Positions 1-9,534 of a stretch of 38,636 nt of DNA are shown one piece after another. The stretch is from contig CAZLFA010000037.1 of assembly GCA_964558665.1 (NCBI GenBank), positions 1-38,636 on the forward strand, in the 5' to 3' direction. Made by a program: the position numbers and the translations under genes. The notes below the pieces were generated by a model. That model saw only the letters and a program-made list of their open reading frames with translations. It had not been told where the DNA came from and searched no databases. The DNA comes from CAZLFA01 sp964558665 (GTDB taxonomy: Bacteria > Desulfobacterota > Syntrophia > Syntrophales > PHBD01). Positions within the stretch are counted from its first letter, which is position 1; every line of letters begins with the position of its first letter.

Positions 1-2
1 TT

Positions 3-65
3 TCTTTAAAGAATTGGCCTATGAAAATTTCACACAAAAAAATTGACAGTACCTATCATGCCTGA
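3..65 (+). CDS. Possible C-terminal end of an upstream gene (partial)
   Basis: The third forward frame is open from the window edge to a TGA at 63-65, encoding about 20 residues. It overlaps the ATG at 58 of the next gene by 8 bases, a translational-coupling arrangement used several times further on in this locus. The fragment is too short to assign a family, and chance openness cannot be excluded. Confidence 0.25.
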   Translation, partial: SLKNWPMKISHKKIDSTYHA

Positions 66-1125
66 AAAGAATACTTCAAGCAAACCTCTTGTCAGCATCA
101 TCATCACGACTTTTAACAGAGCCGCCATGTTAAGAGACGCGCTTGACGGCGCTTTGAAGCAGGTCTATGAAAACCTGGAGATCATCGTCTCGGATAACTC
201 ATCAAAGGACAATACCGAAGAAGTCGTCCGTCAGTATATGCAGAAAGACGGGAGAATCAAGTATTTCCGGAATGATAGGAATCTCGGGGCGATAGGCAAT
301 CATGATATTGCATTAAAAAAATATGCCTCCGGAGACTGGGTTGTTTTTGTCTCTGATGATGATTTCCTTAATGACGGGACTTTTGTTTCGGATTCGATGG
401 CCTGCATAGACAAATACGGAATAGATAAAGTTGCATTTCTTCAAACAGGGGTTAGTGTACTAAATCAGGACACCGGGGAGACTAAAGCACTCTTCCCTCA
501 AATCGTAGGAGATATAGAGGTTATAACTGGTGAGGATTATTTTCTTAACTTTTTTACATATAGCTTTTTTTCTTTTACAACGACGATTTTCAAGAGGGAA
601 TATGCCTTAAGGTTCGATATATTCAATGACAGACATTACGGCACCGATGTAGAGATGGCGCTGCTGATCGCCCTGGGGAAGTCGGTCATTCTCGTGAAGA
701 AGGTCTATGGGACGTACCGGGTGCACAGACATCAAGCTTTCGGAGGCTACAATTTATCGGACATCGTGAACAAGATAAAAATATATTCTACTTATGGTTA
801 TGCGTTTCAGTATGCTGTGATAAGGGGGGTGAACAGAGCCGCACTTGTCAATTGGCTTTCCTCTGCCAAAAAAGGTATAAATTATATGATTGAAGAGAAT
901 ATCATGTACTCGAACGAATTTCGGAAATTCGATAATTCTTTAAAAAAATTACTTCCTGAAAAAATATTCAGTAAATCATTTAGAAGCCTGTTGAGAATAA
1001 TGTTCATCAAAATAGTTGCCGTTCCTCATCAATTGTTAATCTATAAAAAATATCTTCGTGGTTTGTCTGTCCTTCTATTCCCTTCTACAAATTACTGGGT
1101 AAGTACCGGATTTGAAAAAAACTGA
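58..1125 (+). CDS. Family 2 glycosyltransferase
   Basis: This encodes a GT-A fold, inverting family 2 glycosyltransferase of about 355 residues. The N-terminus has the nucleotide-binding pattern SIIITTFNRA, followed by EIIVSDNSSKDNT. An acidic SDDD segment near residue 100 (FVSDDDFLNDG) is the expected metal/nucleotide-sugar site. The C-terminal third is basic and hydrophobic, suggesting membrane-surface association. It probably adds one sugar to a lipid-linked O-antigen or exopolysaccharide intermediate on the cytoplasmic face; donor and acceptor cannot be told. The start is uncertain: an in-frame TTG at 43 is also possible and neither has a clear Shine-Dalgarno sequence. The stop overlaps the next gene by 14 bases. 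The second half of the gene is visibly more AT-rich than later genes, as is common for exchanged glycosyltransferase genes. Confidence 0.88.
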   Translation: MPEKNTSSKPLVSIIITTFNRAAMLRDALDGALKQVYENLEIIVSDNSSKDNTEEVVRQYMQKDGRIKYFRNDRNLGAIGNHDIALKKYASGDWVVFVSDDDFLNDGTFVSDSMACIDKYGIDKVAFLQTGVSVLNQDTGETKALFPQIVGDIEVITGEDYFLNFFTYSFFSFTTTIFKREYALRFDIFNDRHYGTDVEMALLIALGKSVILVKKVYGTYRVHRHQAFGGYNLSDIVNKIKIYSTYGYAFQYAVIRGVNRAALVNWLSSAKKGINYMIEENIMYSNEFRKFDNSLKKLLPEKIFSKSFRSLLRIMFIKIVAVPHQLLIYKKYLRGLSVLLFPSTNYWVSTGFEKN

Positions 1126-2254
1126 TATTGCCGTATTGCACTGTCCAATGGATGTTGGAGGAAATCCGCAGGGGCTGGCAAGGGCGGAAAGGCGGTTAGG
1201 CTTAAAAAGCTGGTCTGTTTCTCTAATGCAAAGCAGCTACATGTATCCTTATGATGAAGTACTGTTTTCTCAAAGAGAAGGAGCCATTAAAAAGTTCATA
1301 AAAAGAGTGTCTCTGCTGCGGAGGGCATACAGGTATTTTGATGTCGTGCATTACAACTTCGGTCAATGTCTGCTGCCTATGAAACAGCAAAATGCAGATG
1401 CAAAGGCAGCCGGCATAATCGATAGGATCATCAGCATGTATAATAAGCATATAGCCTTCGGCGATTTGAAGCGGCTCAAGAAGGCAGGGAAGGTAATAGC
1501 CGTTACATATCAGGGTGACGATGCGCGGCAGGGAGACTATTGCCGCGCTAATTTTGAAATAACCCATTCTAAAGAAGTTGGCGAAGATTATTATACTAAG
1601 GCCGGGGATGATATCAAGAGAAGGGGCATCGCAATGTTTTCGCGATATGCCGATCTGATTTACGCATTGAATCCGGATCTGTTGTATGTCCTGCCGGCAC
1701 AGGCCAAATTCATGCCTTACGCCCATATAAATATGGATGAATGGTTTGTTGCGGATCAAAAGATTTCTGGAAAGCTTGTTGTATGTCATGCACCGACGCA
1801 TCGACAGGTAAAAGGCACAAAGTACATACTGGATGCTGTATCGCGCCTGCAGAGGGAAGGGCTGGATTTTGAATTCACCCTGATCGAGGGTATGTCGAAT
1901 GAAGATGCAAAAAAGGCGTATGAAAAATCTGATCTGTTGATTGATCAGCTCCTGGCCGGCTGGTACGGGGCGGTGGCCGTTGAATTTATGGCCTTGGGGA
2001 AGCCGGTAATGGCATATATTCGCAATGAGGATTTAAAATTCATTCCCAAAGAGATGCGCGATGATATGCCGCTCATCAATGCCGACCCCGGCACCGTTTA
2101 TAATGTTCTGAAAGGATATTTGACTGGCAATGCAGGCGAACTGATCAAGAGAGGGCAAAAGTCCAGAAAGTATGTGGAAAGATGGCATGACCAGAACAAA
2201 GTTGCCCTGATGCTGAAAAACGATTACGAAACAGTGCTGAAAGGAAGGATGTAA
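1112..2254 (+). CDS. GT-B fold glycosyltransferase (GT1/GT4-like)
   Basis: The product is about 380 residues. The early HCPMDVGGNPQGLARAERRLG segment looks like a GT-B N-terminal Rossmann domain with a glycine-rich acceptor loop. The C-terminal donor domain holds KLVVCHAPTHRQVKGTKYI and, near residue 285, VEFMALGKPVMAYI, which matches the nucleotide-sugar-binding region of family 4 enzymes. Translation appears to start at TTG inside the end of the preceding GT2 gene, so the two are probably translationally coupled. It is probably cytoplasmic and peripheral to the membrane. The specificity is unknown. Confidence is high for the fold and low for the exact sugar. Confidence 0.8.
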   Translation: MKKTDIAVLHCPMDVGGNPQGLARAERRLGLKSWSVSLMQSSYMYPYDEVLFSQREGAIKKFIKRVSLLRRAYRYFDVVHYNFGQCLLPMKQQNADAKAAGIIDRIISMYNKHIAFGDLKRLKKAGKVIAVTYQGDDARQGDYCRANFEITHSKEVGEDYYTKAGDDIKRRGIAMFSRYADLIYALNPDLLYVLPAQAKFMPYAHINMDEWFVADQKISGKLVVCHAPTHRQVKGTKYILDAVSRLQREGLDFEFTLIEGMSNEDAKKAYEKSDLLIDQLLAGWYGAVAVEFMALGKPVMAYIRNEDLKFIPKEMRDDMPLINADPGTVYNVLKGYLTGNAGELIKRGQKSRKYVERWHDQNKVALMLKNDYETVLKGRM

Positions 2255-2287
2255 AAACGGCTTTAAGCATACAGCGGATTTATTAAG

Positions 2288-4282
2288 ATGTGCGGAATAT
2301 ACGGCATATACAGCAATGGCGGAAGTCCGATAGACTTGCAGGATGTCATGGCGGCAACATCGTCCATGCGTCATCGGGGCCCCGATGATGAAGGATATCT
2401 GTTGGTAAAAAGAGCATCCGGCGAGTGTATTTCGTGCGGAGGTAATGACACGGACAGAAGGCTGTCAATACCCAGGTTAGAGGAGTTTGTGGAAGATGAT
2501 TGCTGTCTGGCGCTGGGATTTCGCCGTTTGTCGATCCTCGACCTGTCGGCGGCCGGTCACCAGCCCATGTCGTCAGAAGACCGGAGATACTGGATCGTCT
2601 TTAATGGAGAGATTTACAATTATCTGGAGCTGCGGGATGCACTGGCCGGGGATGGCTGCAGATTCAGATCCAATACGGACACAGAGGTTGTTCTCAAGGC
2701 GTATGAAAAGTGGGGAGTGAAGTGCCTGGATTATTTCAACGGCATGTGGGCTTTTGCCATCTGGGACAACAGAGAGAAAAATCTTTTTCTTGCCAGAGAC
2801 AGATTCGGCGTCAAGCCGCTTTTTTTTGTCAGCAACCGCAGAGGTTTTATTTTTGCTTCAGAGATCAAGGCGATTGTCGGGAAGCACGGTATACCGTTCG
2901 AGACAGAGGATGAAGCGATATATGACTATCTTGCCAAAGGCGTACTGCCCAGTCAGGGGGAAGAGAAAACCTTCTTTAAAGGCGTCAATATTTTATCTCC
3001 CGGAAGTTTTATCATGATCGAGGGAGAGAGAGTGAACAGGAAGGCTTACTGGAATTTGCGCCTTGATAGGGCTGCCGGTCACAAAGAAAAATCCTGTGAC
3101 GAGGCGATCAGCGAATACAGGGAATTGCTCCATGATGCAGTAAGGATTCGTTTGAGGGCGGATGTTCCCGTTGGCACGTGCCTGAGCGGGGGGCTTGATT
3201 CCACATCCATAGCCTGTTTGCTCAACAGGATGGTCACCGGAAATCCGTCGGCATACAACAGCGTCATCGGCCGGCAGATGACCTTCAGCGCCGTTTATGA
3301 CACACCGGACAGGATCAACGAGAAACCATACATCGATGAAGCCCTGCAGTGCATCAAGGCGGAAGGTTATTTTACGATGCCGGGTTTCAGAGACCTGATT
3401 TCTGATCTGGAAAAGCTGGTGTGGCACCAGGATGAGCCGTTTCCTACGACCAGCATCTTTGCGCAATGGTGCGTGATGAAAAAGGTGCATGAACAGGGCA
3501 TAAAAGTTCTGCTTGACGGGCAGGGTGCCGATGAGACCCTGGGCGGTTACAGACCGTTTGATGTTTTTTTTGCACAACTCCTGAGGGAAGGGAAAATATC
3601 CCGGCTGATCGAGGAGATCATGTCCTGCAAAACAACCGGTTCTTCTTCTCTGAAAAGATTTCTGCTGCGCGCTTTGGCATGGCAGCTGCCGAAATTCATT
3701 TTAAGCGCGCTGGGCGATTGGCAGGAAAAGTTAAATGGAACGGATGAATTCCTCAATAAAAATTTCGTCTCATCAGCCGGTTCAATGGCAAAGCGTCATA
3801 ATGACGAATGGCAGGAGAGGAATGATCTTTCGCTTCATCTGCGCAGGCTGTTGCAGGAGTCACTCCTGCCTCATCTGCTTCGCTTTGAAGATCGCAACTC
3901 TATGGCGTTCAGTGTCGAAGCCCGTCTGCCATTCATGGATTACCGTCTTGTAGAGTTTGCCTTCAACCAGGGGCGTAACTGGAGGATGCACCAGGGATGG
4001 ACGAAATGGATTCTCCGAAAATCGATGGAAAATATTGTTCCCGATTCGATTCTGTGGAGAGTGGATAAGGTGGGGTTTGAAACGCCGGAGAAGGACTGGC
4101 TCAGGCAACTGGTAACGGATCGTTCAGATATCTTCCAACGTCGGGCGTTGTGCAGCGCTTACCTGGATATGCCGAAAGTAGAAGAACGGATCAATGGATA
4201 CAGGAGAGGCGATACGGCATCCATTGACGGGCTTTGGCGCTGGATCAACCTCGATGTCTGGCTGAAAACCTGGACTTCATAA
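2288..4282 (+). CDS. asnB: Asparagine-synthase-type glutamine amidotransferase (first copy)
   Basis: The 664-residue protein starts MCGIYGIY, so Cys2 becomes the N-terminal nucleophile of a class II (Ntn) glutaminase after Met removal. RHRGPDDEGY, RLSILDLSAAGHQPM and NGEIYN are typical glutaminase segments. The synthetase domain has the PP-loop LSGGLDSTS near residue 299 and DGQGADETLGGY further on, so both half-reactions look intact. The family makes asparagine from aspartate, glutamine and ATP. Copies inside polysaccharide loci often carry an unassigned role and may amidate a sugar carboxylate. With a second copy at 6489, a surface-polysaccharide role seems likelier than housekeeping, but this is inference. 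It is somewhat longer than typical AsnB (about 550-630). Confidence 0.92.
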   Translation: MCGIYGIYSNGGSPIDLQDVMAATSSMRHRGPDDEGYLLVKRASGECISCGGNDTDRRLSIPRLEEFVEDDCCLALGFRRLSILDLSAAGHQPMSSEDRRYWIVFNGEIYNYLELRDALAGDGCRFRSNTDTEVVLKAYEKWGVKCLDYFNGMWAFAIWDNREKNLFLARDRFGVKPLFFVSNRRGFIFASEIKAIVGKHGIPFETEDEAIYDYLAKGVLPSQGEEKTFFKGVNILSPGSFIMIEGERVNRKAYWNLRLDRAAGHKEKSCDEAISEYRELLHDAVRIRLRADVPVGTCLSGGLDSTSIACLLNRMVTGNPSAYNSVIGRQMTFSAVYDTPDRINEKPYIDEALQCIKAEGYFTMPGFRDLISDLEKLVWHQDEPFPTTSIFAQWCVMKKVHEQGIKVLLDGQGADETLGGYRPFDVFFAQLLREGKISRLIEEIMSCKTTGSSSLKRFLLRALAWQLPKFILSALGDWQEKLNGTDEFLNKNFVSSAGSMAKRHNDEWQERNDLSLHLRRLLQESLLPHLLRFEDRNSMAFSVEARLPFMDYRLVEFAFNQGRNWRMHQGWTKWILRKSMENIVPDSILWRVDKVGFETPEKDWLRQLVTDRSDIFQRRALCSAYLDMPKVEERINGYRRGDTASIDGLWRWINLDVWLKTWTS

Positions 4283-4293
4283 GCGGTATCTCC

Positions 4294-5610
4294 TTGCGAA
4301 TTCTTTTATTATCGTTTTTTTTCCCGCCTTATAATGTGATCGGTGCTGTTCGCAATGCCAAGATGGCCAAGTATCTTAGCAAGTTTGGCCACGATGTTGA
4401 AGTGCTGTCGGCTGATAAACAGAATGTCATGCGTAGCGATCTGGATGCCGAGCTGCCGGCTGATAAGGTGCATTATACGTCCTGGCTTAATCCCCGCTGG
4501 CCGCTGGATCTGATATTCGGCAGAGGCGAGAAAATATCCTTTGCGGGGAATGCTCCCCCGGCAGGATCCGGCGGTGCGGTAAGCCTTTTAAGCCGATTGA
4601 TCGCCCTGATCAAAACCGTTGTCTATTTTCCTGATCCGCAGATAGGCTGGCTGCCGTTTGCCTGCACCAAGGCTTCATCCATCATCAGGGAAAGGCGTCC
4701 GGATGTCATATATGCCAGCGCACCGCCCTTTACCGGTCTGCTGATTGCCGGGCTGATCGGCGAAAAGCATAAGATACCGTGGGTTGCGGATTTCCGCGAT
4801 TTATGGATTGATAATGAATGCTATGATTATCCCCCATGGCGCCTGAACTTTGAAAAGAAGATTGAACATCGCGTAGTTTCAAAGGCGGCAGCGATGGTGA
4901 CGGTCTCGGAACCATTGGCTGATCTGCTCAGAAATAGATACGGGAAAAAGGTCAGAGTTATTCCCAATGGTTTCGACGCCTGCGATTATCCGGAGCATGC
5001 CGATCATTTGACGGGCAGAGGAGAACTGCTGATTATCTATACGGGCAATATATATCCTGAAAGACAATCTCCGCGTCCCCTGTTTGAGGCGGTCGGGATG
5101 ATGGGACCTCTTGCCGGAAGAGTAAAAATCAGATTCTACGGTGTGCGACAGAGGGACATCAATTACCTTGCCGTAAATGGAGGAATACCTGACTTTGTCG
5201 AGTTTTGTCCGCCTGTATCCCACAGAGAAGCCCTGGGGCTTCAGGCGGGTGCTGATCTGTTGATGCACCTCTTATGGAACGATCCCGGACAGCCGGGTAT
5301 ATATTCGGGAAAGCTGTTCGAATATCTGGGCGCACGCCGTCCCATCCTGGCCCTGGGCAGCGTGGATAACGTGGCCGCGAGGCTTATCAAGGAGAGAAAG
5401 GCGGGCCTGGTGAGCGATGATCCCGGAACCATAAAAGAATATTTAACAAAGCTTAGCAGAGAAAAAGAAGAGAAGGGATATATCTCACCTTTGGCGGATT
5501 CTATCGGTGATGGCTTTTCTCGGGAGGAACAGGCACGATCCCTGGAGGAACTGTTAAAAGAAGTATGCCTGCAGAGTAAAAAGCAGGACGGTGTTCGGGA
5601 ATCGGGATGA
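4294..5610 (+). CDS. Family 4 glycosyltransferase
   Basis: This is a GT-B glycosyltransferase of about 438 residues. The N-terminus RILLLSFFFPPYNVIGAVRNAKMAKYL is characteristic of GT4 enzymes with an N-terminal acceptor domain. WVADFRDLWIDN and VRVIPNGFD follow, the latter being the usual interdomain phrase. The C-terminal part has GQPGIYSGKLFEYLGARRPILAL, with the donor-binding Glu. The start is taken as TTG at 4294, just past the stop of the amidotransferase gene, because it places the first beta strand at the N-terminus; an upstream TTG at 4234 would overlap by 49 bases. The end overlaps the methyltransferase gene. Donor and acceptor are unknown. Confidence 0.87.
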   Translation: MRILLLSFFFPPYNVIGAVRNAKMAKYLSKFGHDVEVLSADKQNVMRSDLDAELPADKVHYTSWLNPRWPLDLIFGRGEKISFAGNAPPAGSGGAVSLLSRLIALIKTVVYFPDPQIGWLPFACTKASSIIRERRPDVIYASAPPFTGLLIAGLIGEKHKIPWVADFRDLWIDNECYDYPPWRLNFEKKIEHRVVSKAAAMVTVSEPLADLLRNRYGKKVRVIPNGFDACDYPEHADHLTGRGELLIIYTGNIYPERQSPRPLFEAVGMMGPLAGRVKIRFYGVRQRDINYLAVNGGIPDFVEFCPPVSHREALGLQAGADLLMHLLWNDPGQPGIYSGKLFEYLGARRPILALGSVDNVAARLIKERKAGLVSDDPGTIKEYLTKLSREKEEKGYISPLADSIGDGFSREEQARSLEELLKEVCLQSKKQDGVRESG

Positions 5611-6463
5611 ACAACGAGTGGAGACGGGATTGTTTGATTTGAGAAGAGAGTATTTCAGTGAATCGGCAGGGACCGATTACGACTTTTCGGAGGCGCCGGT
5701 TTTCGTAGGTTTGGCCGGAAAAGACGGCGTTGTTAACCGTATTGCAACACAGGGAGGGTATGCGCGCTGGGAATCCGCTCAGTCGGCCTTCATGGACTGG
5801 ACAAAGGATGAAAGGGTTTTCGACAGGGCATATGTGCAGAAGGGGAAAGACATTTTTGATCTTTTCTTCGCCGACAGAGGATTATTGCAAGGCAATGTGC
5901 TTGATGTCGGAGGAGGATGGGGACTCTTCCGGCAATGGTGGGAAGGCAGCGGCGAACTGGTCTATATCTGCCATGACCCCGGTGTGGAGCGATTCAGGAA
6001 AGGGCCTCACAGCCTGCACAGGGAATTGTATCGCCATGCTTTTACGCAGAAGATGACATTTGTCGAGGGGTTTGGAGAAAACATGCCGTATAGGGATTGT
6101 GTTTTCGATACGGGCATCATTGCCGCCACCCTGGACCATTGTTTCAATCCGGGCAAGGTGATCGCAGAGATGTGCAGGTGCATAAAAAATAACGGAACGA
6201 TTCTCATCGTTCAGCATTGCGAGGCCGGGACTTCACCGGTTATTGCAAGGAGCAGGCTGCACAGCAGGCTAAAACTCCTGCTGCATCCTAAAGAGCTGAT
6301 AAGGAAAATTTTCCTCCGCCTGCTTCATCCCGATCGGCACCTTCACCATTTTCTGAAGAAGGACATATATGGTTTCCTGAATGCAGCGGGGTTCGACGGG
6401 ATAAGGGAAAAGGAGATAAATGATGCCGGCTTGTATGCATTTGAAGCAAAAAAGCTTTCCTGA
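5591..6463 (+). CDS. Class I SAM-dependent methyltransferase
   Basis: The product is about 290 residues and its central Rossmann domain begins VLDVGGGWGLF near residue 103 (motif I, SAM binding). GENMPYRDCVFDTGII and DHCFNPGKVIAEMCRCIKNNG match motifs II/III of methyltransferase family 11/25 proteins. The C-terminal part (HPKELIRKIFLRLLHP...HHFLKKDIYGFL) is a basic helical extension followed by a terminal strand. Within the locus it may methylate a sugar hydroxyl or amino group, or cap a chain. The start is unsure: GTG 5591 is the longest choice, while TTG 5630 has a GGAG-type Shine-Dalgarno about 8 bases upstream and would remove 13 residues. Confidence 0.8.
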   Translation: MFGNRDEQRVETGLFDLRREYFSESAGTDYDFSEAPVFVGLAGKDGVVNRIATQGGYARWESAQSAFMDWTKDERVFDRAYVQKGKDIFDLFFADRGLLQGNVLDVGGGWGLFRQWWEGSGELVYICHDPGVERFRKGPHSLHRELYRHAFTQKMTFVEGFGENMPYRDCVFDTGIIAATLDHCFNPGKVIAEMCRCIKNNGTILIVQHCEAGTSPVIARSRLHSRLKLLLHPKELIRKIFLRLLHPDRHLHHFLKKDIYGFLNAAGFDGIREKEINDAGLYAFEAKKLS

Positions 6464-6488
6464 GGCAGTGAAGGGCTGAGACAAAAGT

Positions 6489-8351
6489 ATGTGCGGCATT
6501 GTAGGTGTGATAGCCAATGATCAATCCGGCATAGACGAAGAAGCGGTTGCCCGGGCTTCAGGGCTGCTTTCCAGACGCGGTCCTGATGACTGCGGTTTTT
6601 GGAGAGAATCGAATGTTGCATTCGCCCATCAGAGGCTGTCGATCCTGGATGTCTCTCCTGCCGGCCGTCAGCCGATGCTGTCCGGCGACGGACGTTATGT
6701 CATCGTCTATAACGGGGAAATATACAACTTCAGGGATATAAGGGAAAAGATAAACGGGAATCCCGAAAGATGGAAAAGCAGCAGTGATACGGAGGTCGTG
6801 CTGGCGGCTTACGCCAAATGGGGAGTCGGCTGTCTTGAACATTTTTCGGGTATGTTTGCCTTTGCCATATGGGACCGCAGGGAAAAAAGGCTGTTTGCTG
6901 CTCGTGACCGGCTGGGTGTAAAACCTTTTTATTACCATTATGGTGCTGATGGATTTATCTTTGCATCACGGCCGCGTGCCCTGTTTGCAGTGAATCCAGA
7001 CATCCCGCGCGATATTGACCACCAGGGGTTGAGATATTTCCTCGAATGCGGATACATACCGGGGGCACATTCCATTCACCGGGACGTAAGAAGGTTGCCG
7101 CCCGCGCATTATATGATTGTTGATAGTAAAGGGTTGCACATCGAGCGCTACTGGGATTTCCGCCAGATAGAAACAGAAATTTCCTGGGAGAAAAGGAAAG
7201 AGGGCGAACTGCTCGATGAACTTGACGAACTTGTTTCCCGCTCGGTGAAATCGAGAATGATAAGCGATGTTCCCCTGGGTGCCTTTCTTTCCGGGGGGAT
7301 CGACAGTTCTCTCGCAGTGGCATTGATGAGAAGACACTCCTCTCAGCCCGTGGAAACGTTCACGATAGGTTTTAAGGAAGCGGAATACGATGAAAGTGCA
7401 GATGCCGATGCAGTTGCCGGGCACCTGTGTACGAATCATCACTGTGAATATCTGTCGGTCGGCGATCTGCTGGAACTGATGCCTGCGTTTCTCAGGGAAT
7501 ACGATGAACCGTTTTTCGATTATTCGGCTTTTCCGGTTATGGCGATTTCCCGGCTGGCCAGAAAGCATGTGACGGTAAGTCTGTCCGGGGACGGCGGCGA
7601 TGAACTCTTCGGCGGCTACCACTATTATCGGATTGTTAACAGTTTAAAGCCCGTCTTTGGTGTTTCAGAGCAGGCAAGGAAACTCATTTCCACGGGCATA
7701 GGTTTTCTGCCGAATCATAGAATGAAGTTGCTCTCCGCCGCCATAAACCGGAAGGATATTCTGTCGGCGTTTGCATTTTCCAGGAGCATAGCCAAGGATT
7801 TCCCGAGGATAATAAACAGCGATATTGCCGATAAGACCAGGGGAATTTCCGATATGTTCGCCGAAGCTGCGGTAATATTTCCGGATAATCTGGAAGAGGC
7901 TGAAAGGGCGATGCGGCTTGATGCCTTCTTCACCCTGCCTGATGATTACCTGCAGAAGGTCGATGTGGCCAGCATGGCATTTTCCCTTGAGTCGAGAGAG
8001 CCTCTTCTCGATCATTATCTTGTCGAATGGGCCATGAAGTTGCCGTTGTCCTGGAAGATAAGAGGGAAAACAAACAAGTATCTCTTAAGGAAACTGGCGT
8101 ACAGATATATTCCGGAAAATATTTTGAATAGGCCCAAGAAGGGATTCGGTGTTCCCATGGAATCATGGCTGCGGGGTCCGCTTAAGGGCTGGGCTGAAGA
8201 GCGGCTGCACGACGGGAGACTCTTTGCGAATCTACCTGTTGACCAGGAGGCCGTCCTGTCTGTTTGGAAACTCCATCAGTCGGGGCGCAGAAACGTCCAT
8301 CCGCTGTTGTGGGCGATGCTTGTTCTGCTGGAGTTCAATGCCGCCAATTAG
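6489..8351 (+). CDS. asnB: Asparagine-synthase-type glutamine amidotransferase (second copy)
   Basis: The 620-residue protein begins MCGIVGVIAND (Cys2 nucleophile), continues with SRRGPDDCGFW, RLSILDVSPAGRQPM and YNGEIYNF, and has the PP-loop LSGGIDSSLA near residue 267. SLSGDGGDELFGGY near 366 is the conserved ATP/substrate segment of the synthetase domain. All motifs needed for glutaminase and synthetase activity are visible. It differs clearly in length and sequence from the copy at 2288, so the two are not a recent duplication. It more strongly resembles the AsnB subgroup found in exopolysaccharide loci. It could serve asparagine synthesis, or amidate a uronic-acid-like residue made by this locus; the sequence does not decide. 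Confidence 0.93.
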   Translation: MCGIVGVIANDQSGIDEEAVARASGLLSRRGPDDCGFWRESNVAFAHQRLSILDVSPAGRQPMLSGDGRYVIVYNGEIYNFRDIREKINGNPERWKSSSDTEVVLAAYAKWGVGCLEHFSGMFAFAIWDRREKRLFAARDRLGVKPFYYHYGADGFIFASRPRALFAVNPDIPRDIDHQGLRYFLECGYIPGAHSIHRDVRRLPPAHYMIVDSKGLHIERYWDFRQIETEISWEKRKEGELLDELDELVSRSVKSRMISDVPLGAFLSGGIDSSLAVALMRRHSSQPVETFTIGFKEAEYDESADADAVAGHLCTNHHCEYLSVGDLLELMPAFLREYDEPFFDYSAFPVMAISRLARKHVTVSLSGDGGDELFGGYHYYRIVNSLKPVFGVSEQARKLISTGIGFLPNHRMKLLSAAINRKDILSAFAFSRSIAKDFPRIINSDIADKTRGISDMFAEAAVIFPDNLEEAERAMRLDAFFTLPDDYLQKVDVASMAFSLESREPLLDHYLVEWAMKLPLSWKIRGKTNKYLLRKLAYRYIPENILNRPKKGFGVPMESWLRGPLKGWAEERLHDGRLFANLPVDQEAVLSVWKLHQSGRRNVHPLLWAMLVLLEFNAAN

Positions 8352-9507
8352 GCTTGCGATACTGAATATTACGGAAGGCGGACTCAGTGGCGGCTACAGG
8401 AAGTATCTGCACTCGATTATTCCTTATATCGCCTCTGATGAGAGGGTTTCGGATTTGATGGTGGGTATGCCCCGCGGTATCGATCTTCCGGTATGGGAGA
8501 GCGGTCGGCCGATTCACCGGCTGAACATGGGAATCGACAGATTCAGCCTGAACAGGATTGACACAGAGACTCATATGGCTGTTGAGGCATTCCATCCGGA
8601 TATCATCTTCGTACCCACCGCTCGTTATTTCCGCGGCGGAGGTGTTCCGGTGATGAACATGATCAGGAACATGGAGCCTCTGACCGGAAATTACGGCAAT
8701 CCCCTGGGAGAGCGCTTCAAGAATGTCATACGGGCATGGGAAGCGAAAAGAAGCACGATGAAAGCGGATCGGGTGATTGCCGTATCGGAATATGTGAAGG
8801 ATTATATAGTAAGAAAATGGGGTGTGACATGTGCCAGGATCGGGGTGGTTTATCACGGCGTTGACCGCAAAGACGAGTCTGCAGGAGTGATGCCGTCCAT
8901 GCTTGATGAAACATGGCGCGGCCGTTTTCTGTTTACAGCAGGATCCGTAAGACCGGCCAGGGGGCTGGAAGATATCCTGGAAGCCTGGAAGCTGCTGAAG
9001 CAGCGGAATGTGGCAGTGAGAGGCCTGGTAATTGCCGGCGAGGCGACAAAAGGTATGACGGGATATCATCATGATCTTTATAAATGGATAGGTAAAAACG
9101 GTCTGGAGGGGAGTGTAATATGGGCCGGTTTGTTGAATGATAAGGAGATGGTGTGGTGTTACCGGAATTGTCATGCTTTCGTGATGACGAGCAGAGTCGA
9201 GGCATGTCCCAATATTGTACTTGAGGCATTGACTAACGGCTGTGTCAGCGTTTCAATAGATATGCCCCCCATGCCTGAGTTTTTTAAAGATGCTGCCTTG
9301 TATTATCCTGCCGGCGATTCGAAAACCCTGTCTGAACGGCTGCTTCGTGTTGCAACCATGAATGAAGGGGAAAAGACAGAATTGTCTACGGCTGGATTAA
9401 AATATGCGGTGCAGTTCTCATGGATAAAAAGCGCGGAGAAAACGGTAACGGAATGCATCAATGCTGTTGAAACAGGCCGTCGAAAAGCATCTGCGGAAAC
9501 AGAGTGA
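8338..9507 (+). CDS. Family 4 glycosyltransferase
   Basis: The start is taken as ATG 8338, which lies inside the end of the amidotransferase gene and has GGAG 5 bases upstream. This gives 389 residues beginning MPPIRLAILNITEGGLSGGYRKYL, a GT-B acceptor domain with a glycine-rich loop. RVIAVSEYVKDYIVRKWGV and GVVYHGVD mark the hinge, and FTAGSVRPARGLEDILEAW opens the donor domain. AFVMTSRVEACPNIVLEALTNGCVSVSID is the classic E-x7-E region of GT4. It probably transfers a sugar from a nucleotide donor to the growing lipid-linked oligosaccharide. A longer reading from 8149 is only frame openness within the upstream gene. Confidence 0.88.
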   Translation: MPPIRLAILNITEGGLSGGYRKYLHSIIPYIASDERVSDLMVGMPRGIDLPVWESGRPIHRLNMGIDRFSLNRIDTETHMAVEAFHPDIIFVPTARYFRGGGVPVMNMIRNMEPLTGNYGNPLGERFKNVIRAWEAKRSTMKADRVIAVSEYVKDYIVRKWGVTCARIGVVYHGVDRKDESAGVMPSMLDETWRGRFLFTAGSVRPARGLEDILEAWKLLKQRNVAVRGLVIAGEATKGMTGYHHDLYKWIGKNGLEGSVIWAGLLNDKEMVWCYRNCHAFVMTSRVEACPNIVLEALTNGCVSVSIDMPPMPEFFKDAALYYPAGDSKTLSERLLRVATMNEGEKTELSTAGLKYAVQFSWIKSAEKTVTECINAVETGRRKASAETE

Positions 9508-9534
9508 GATACCGAGGACTTTAAAAACCTGTCC

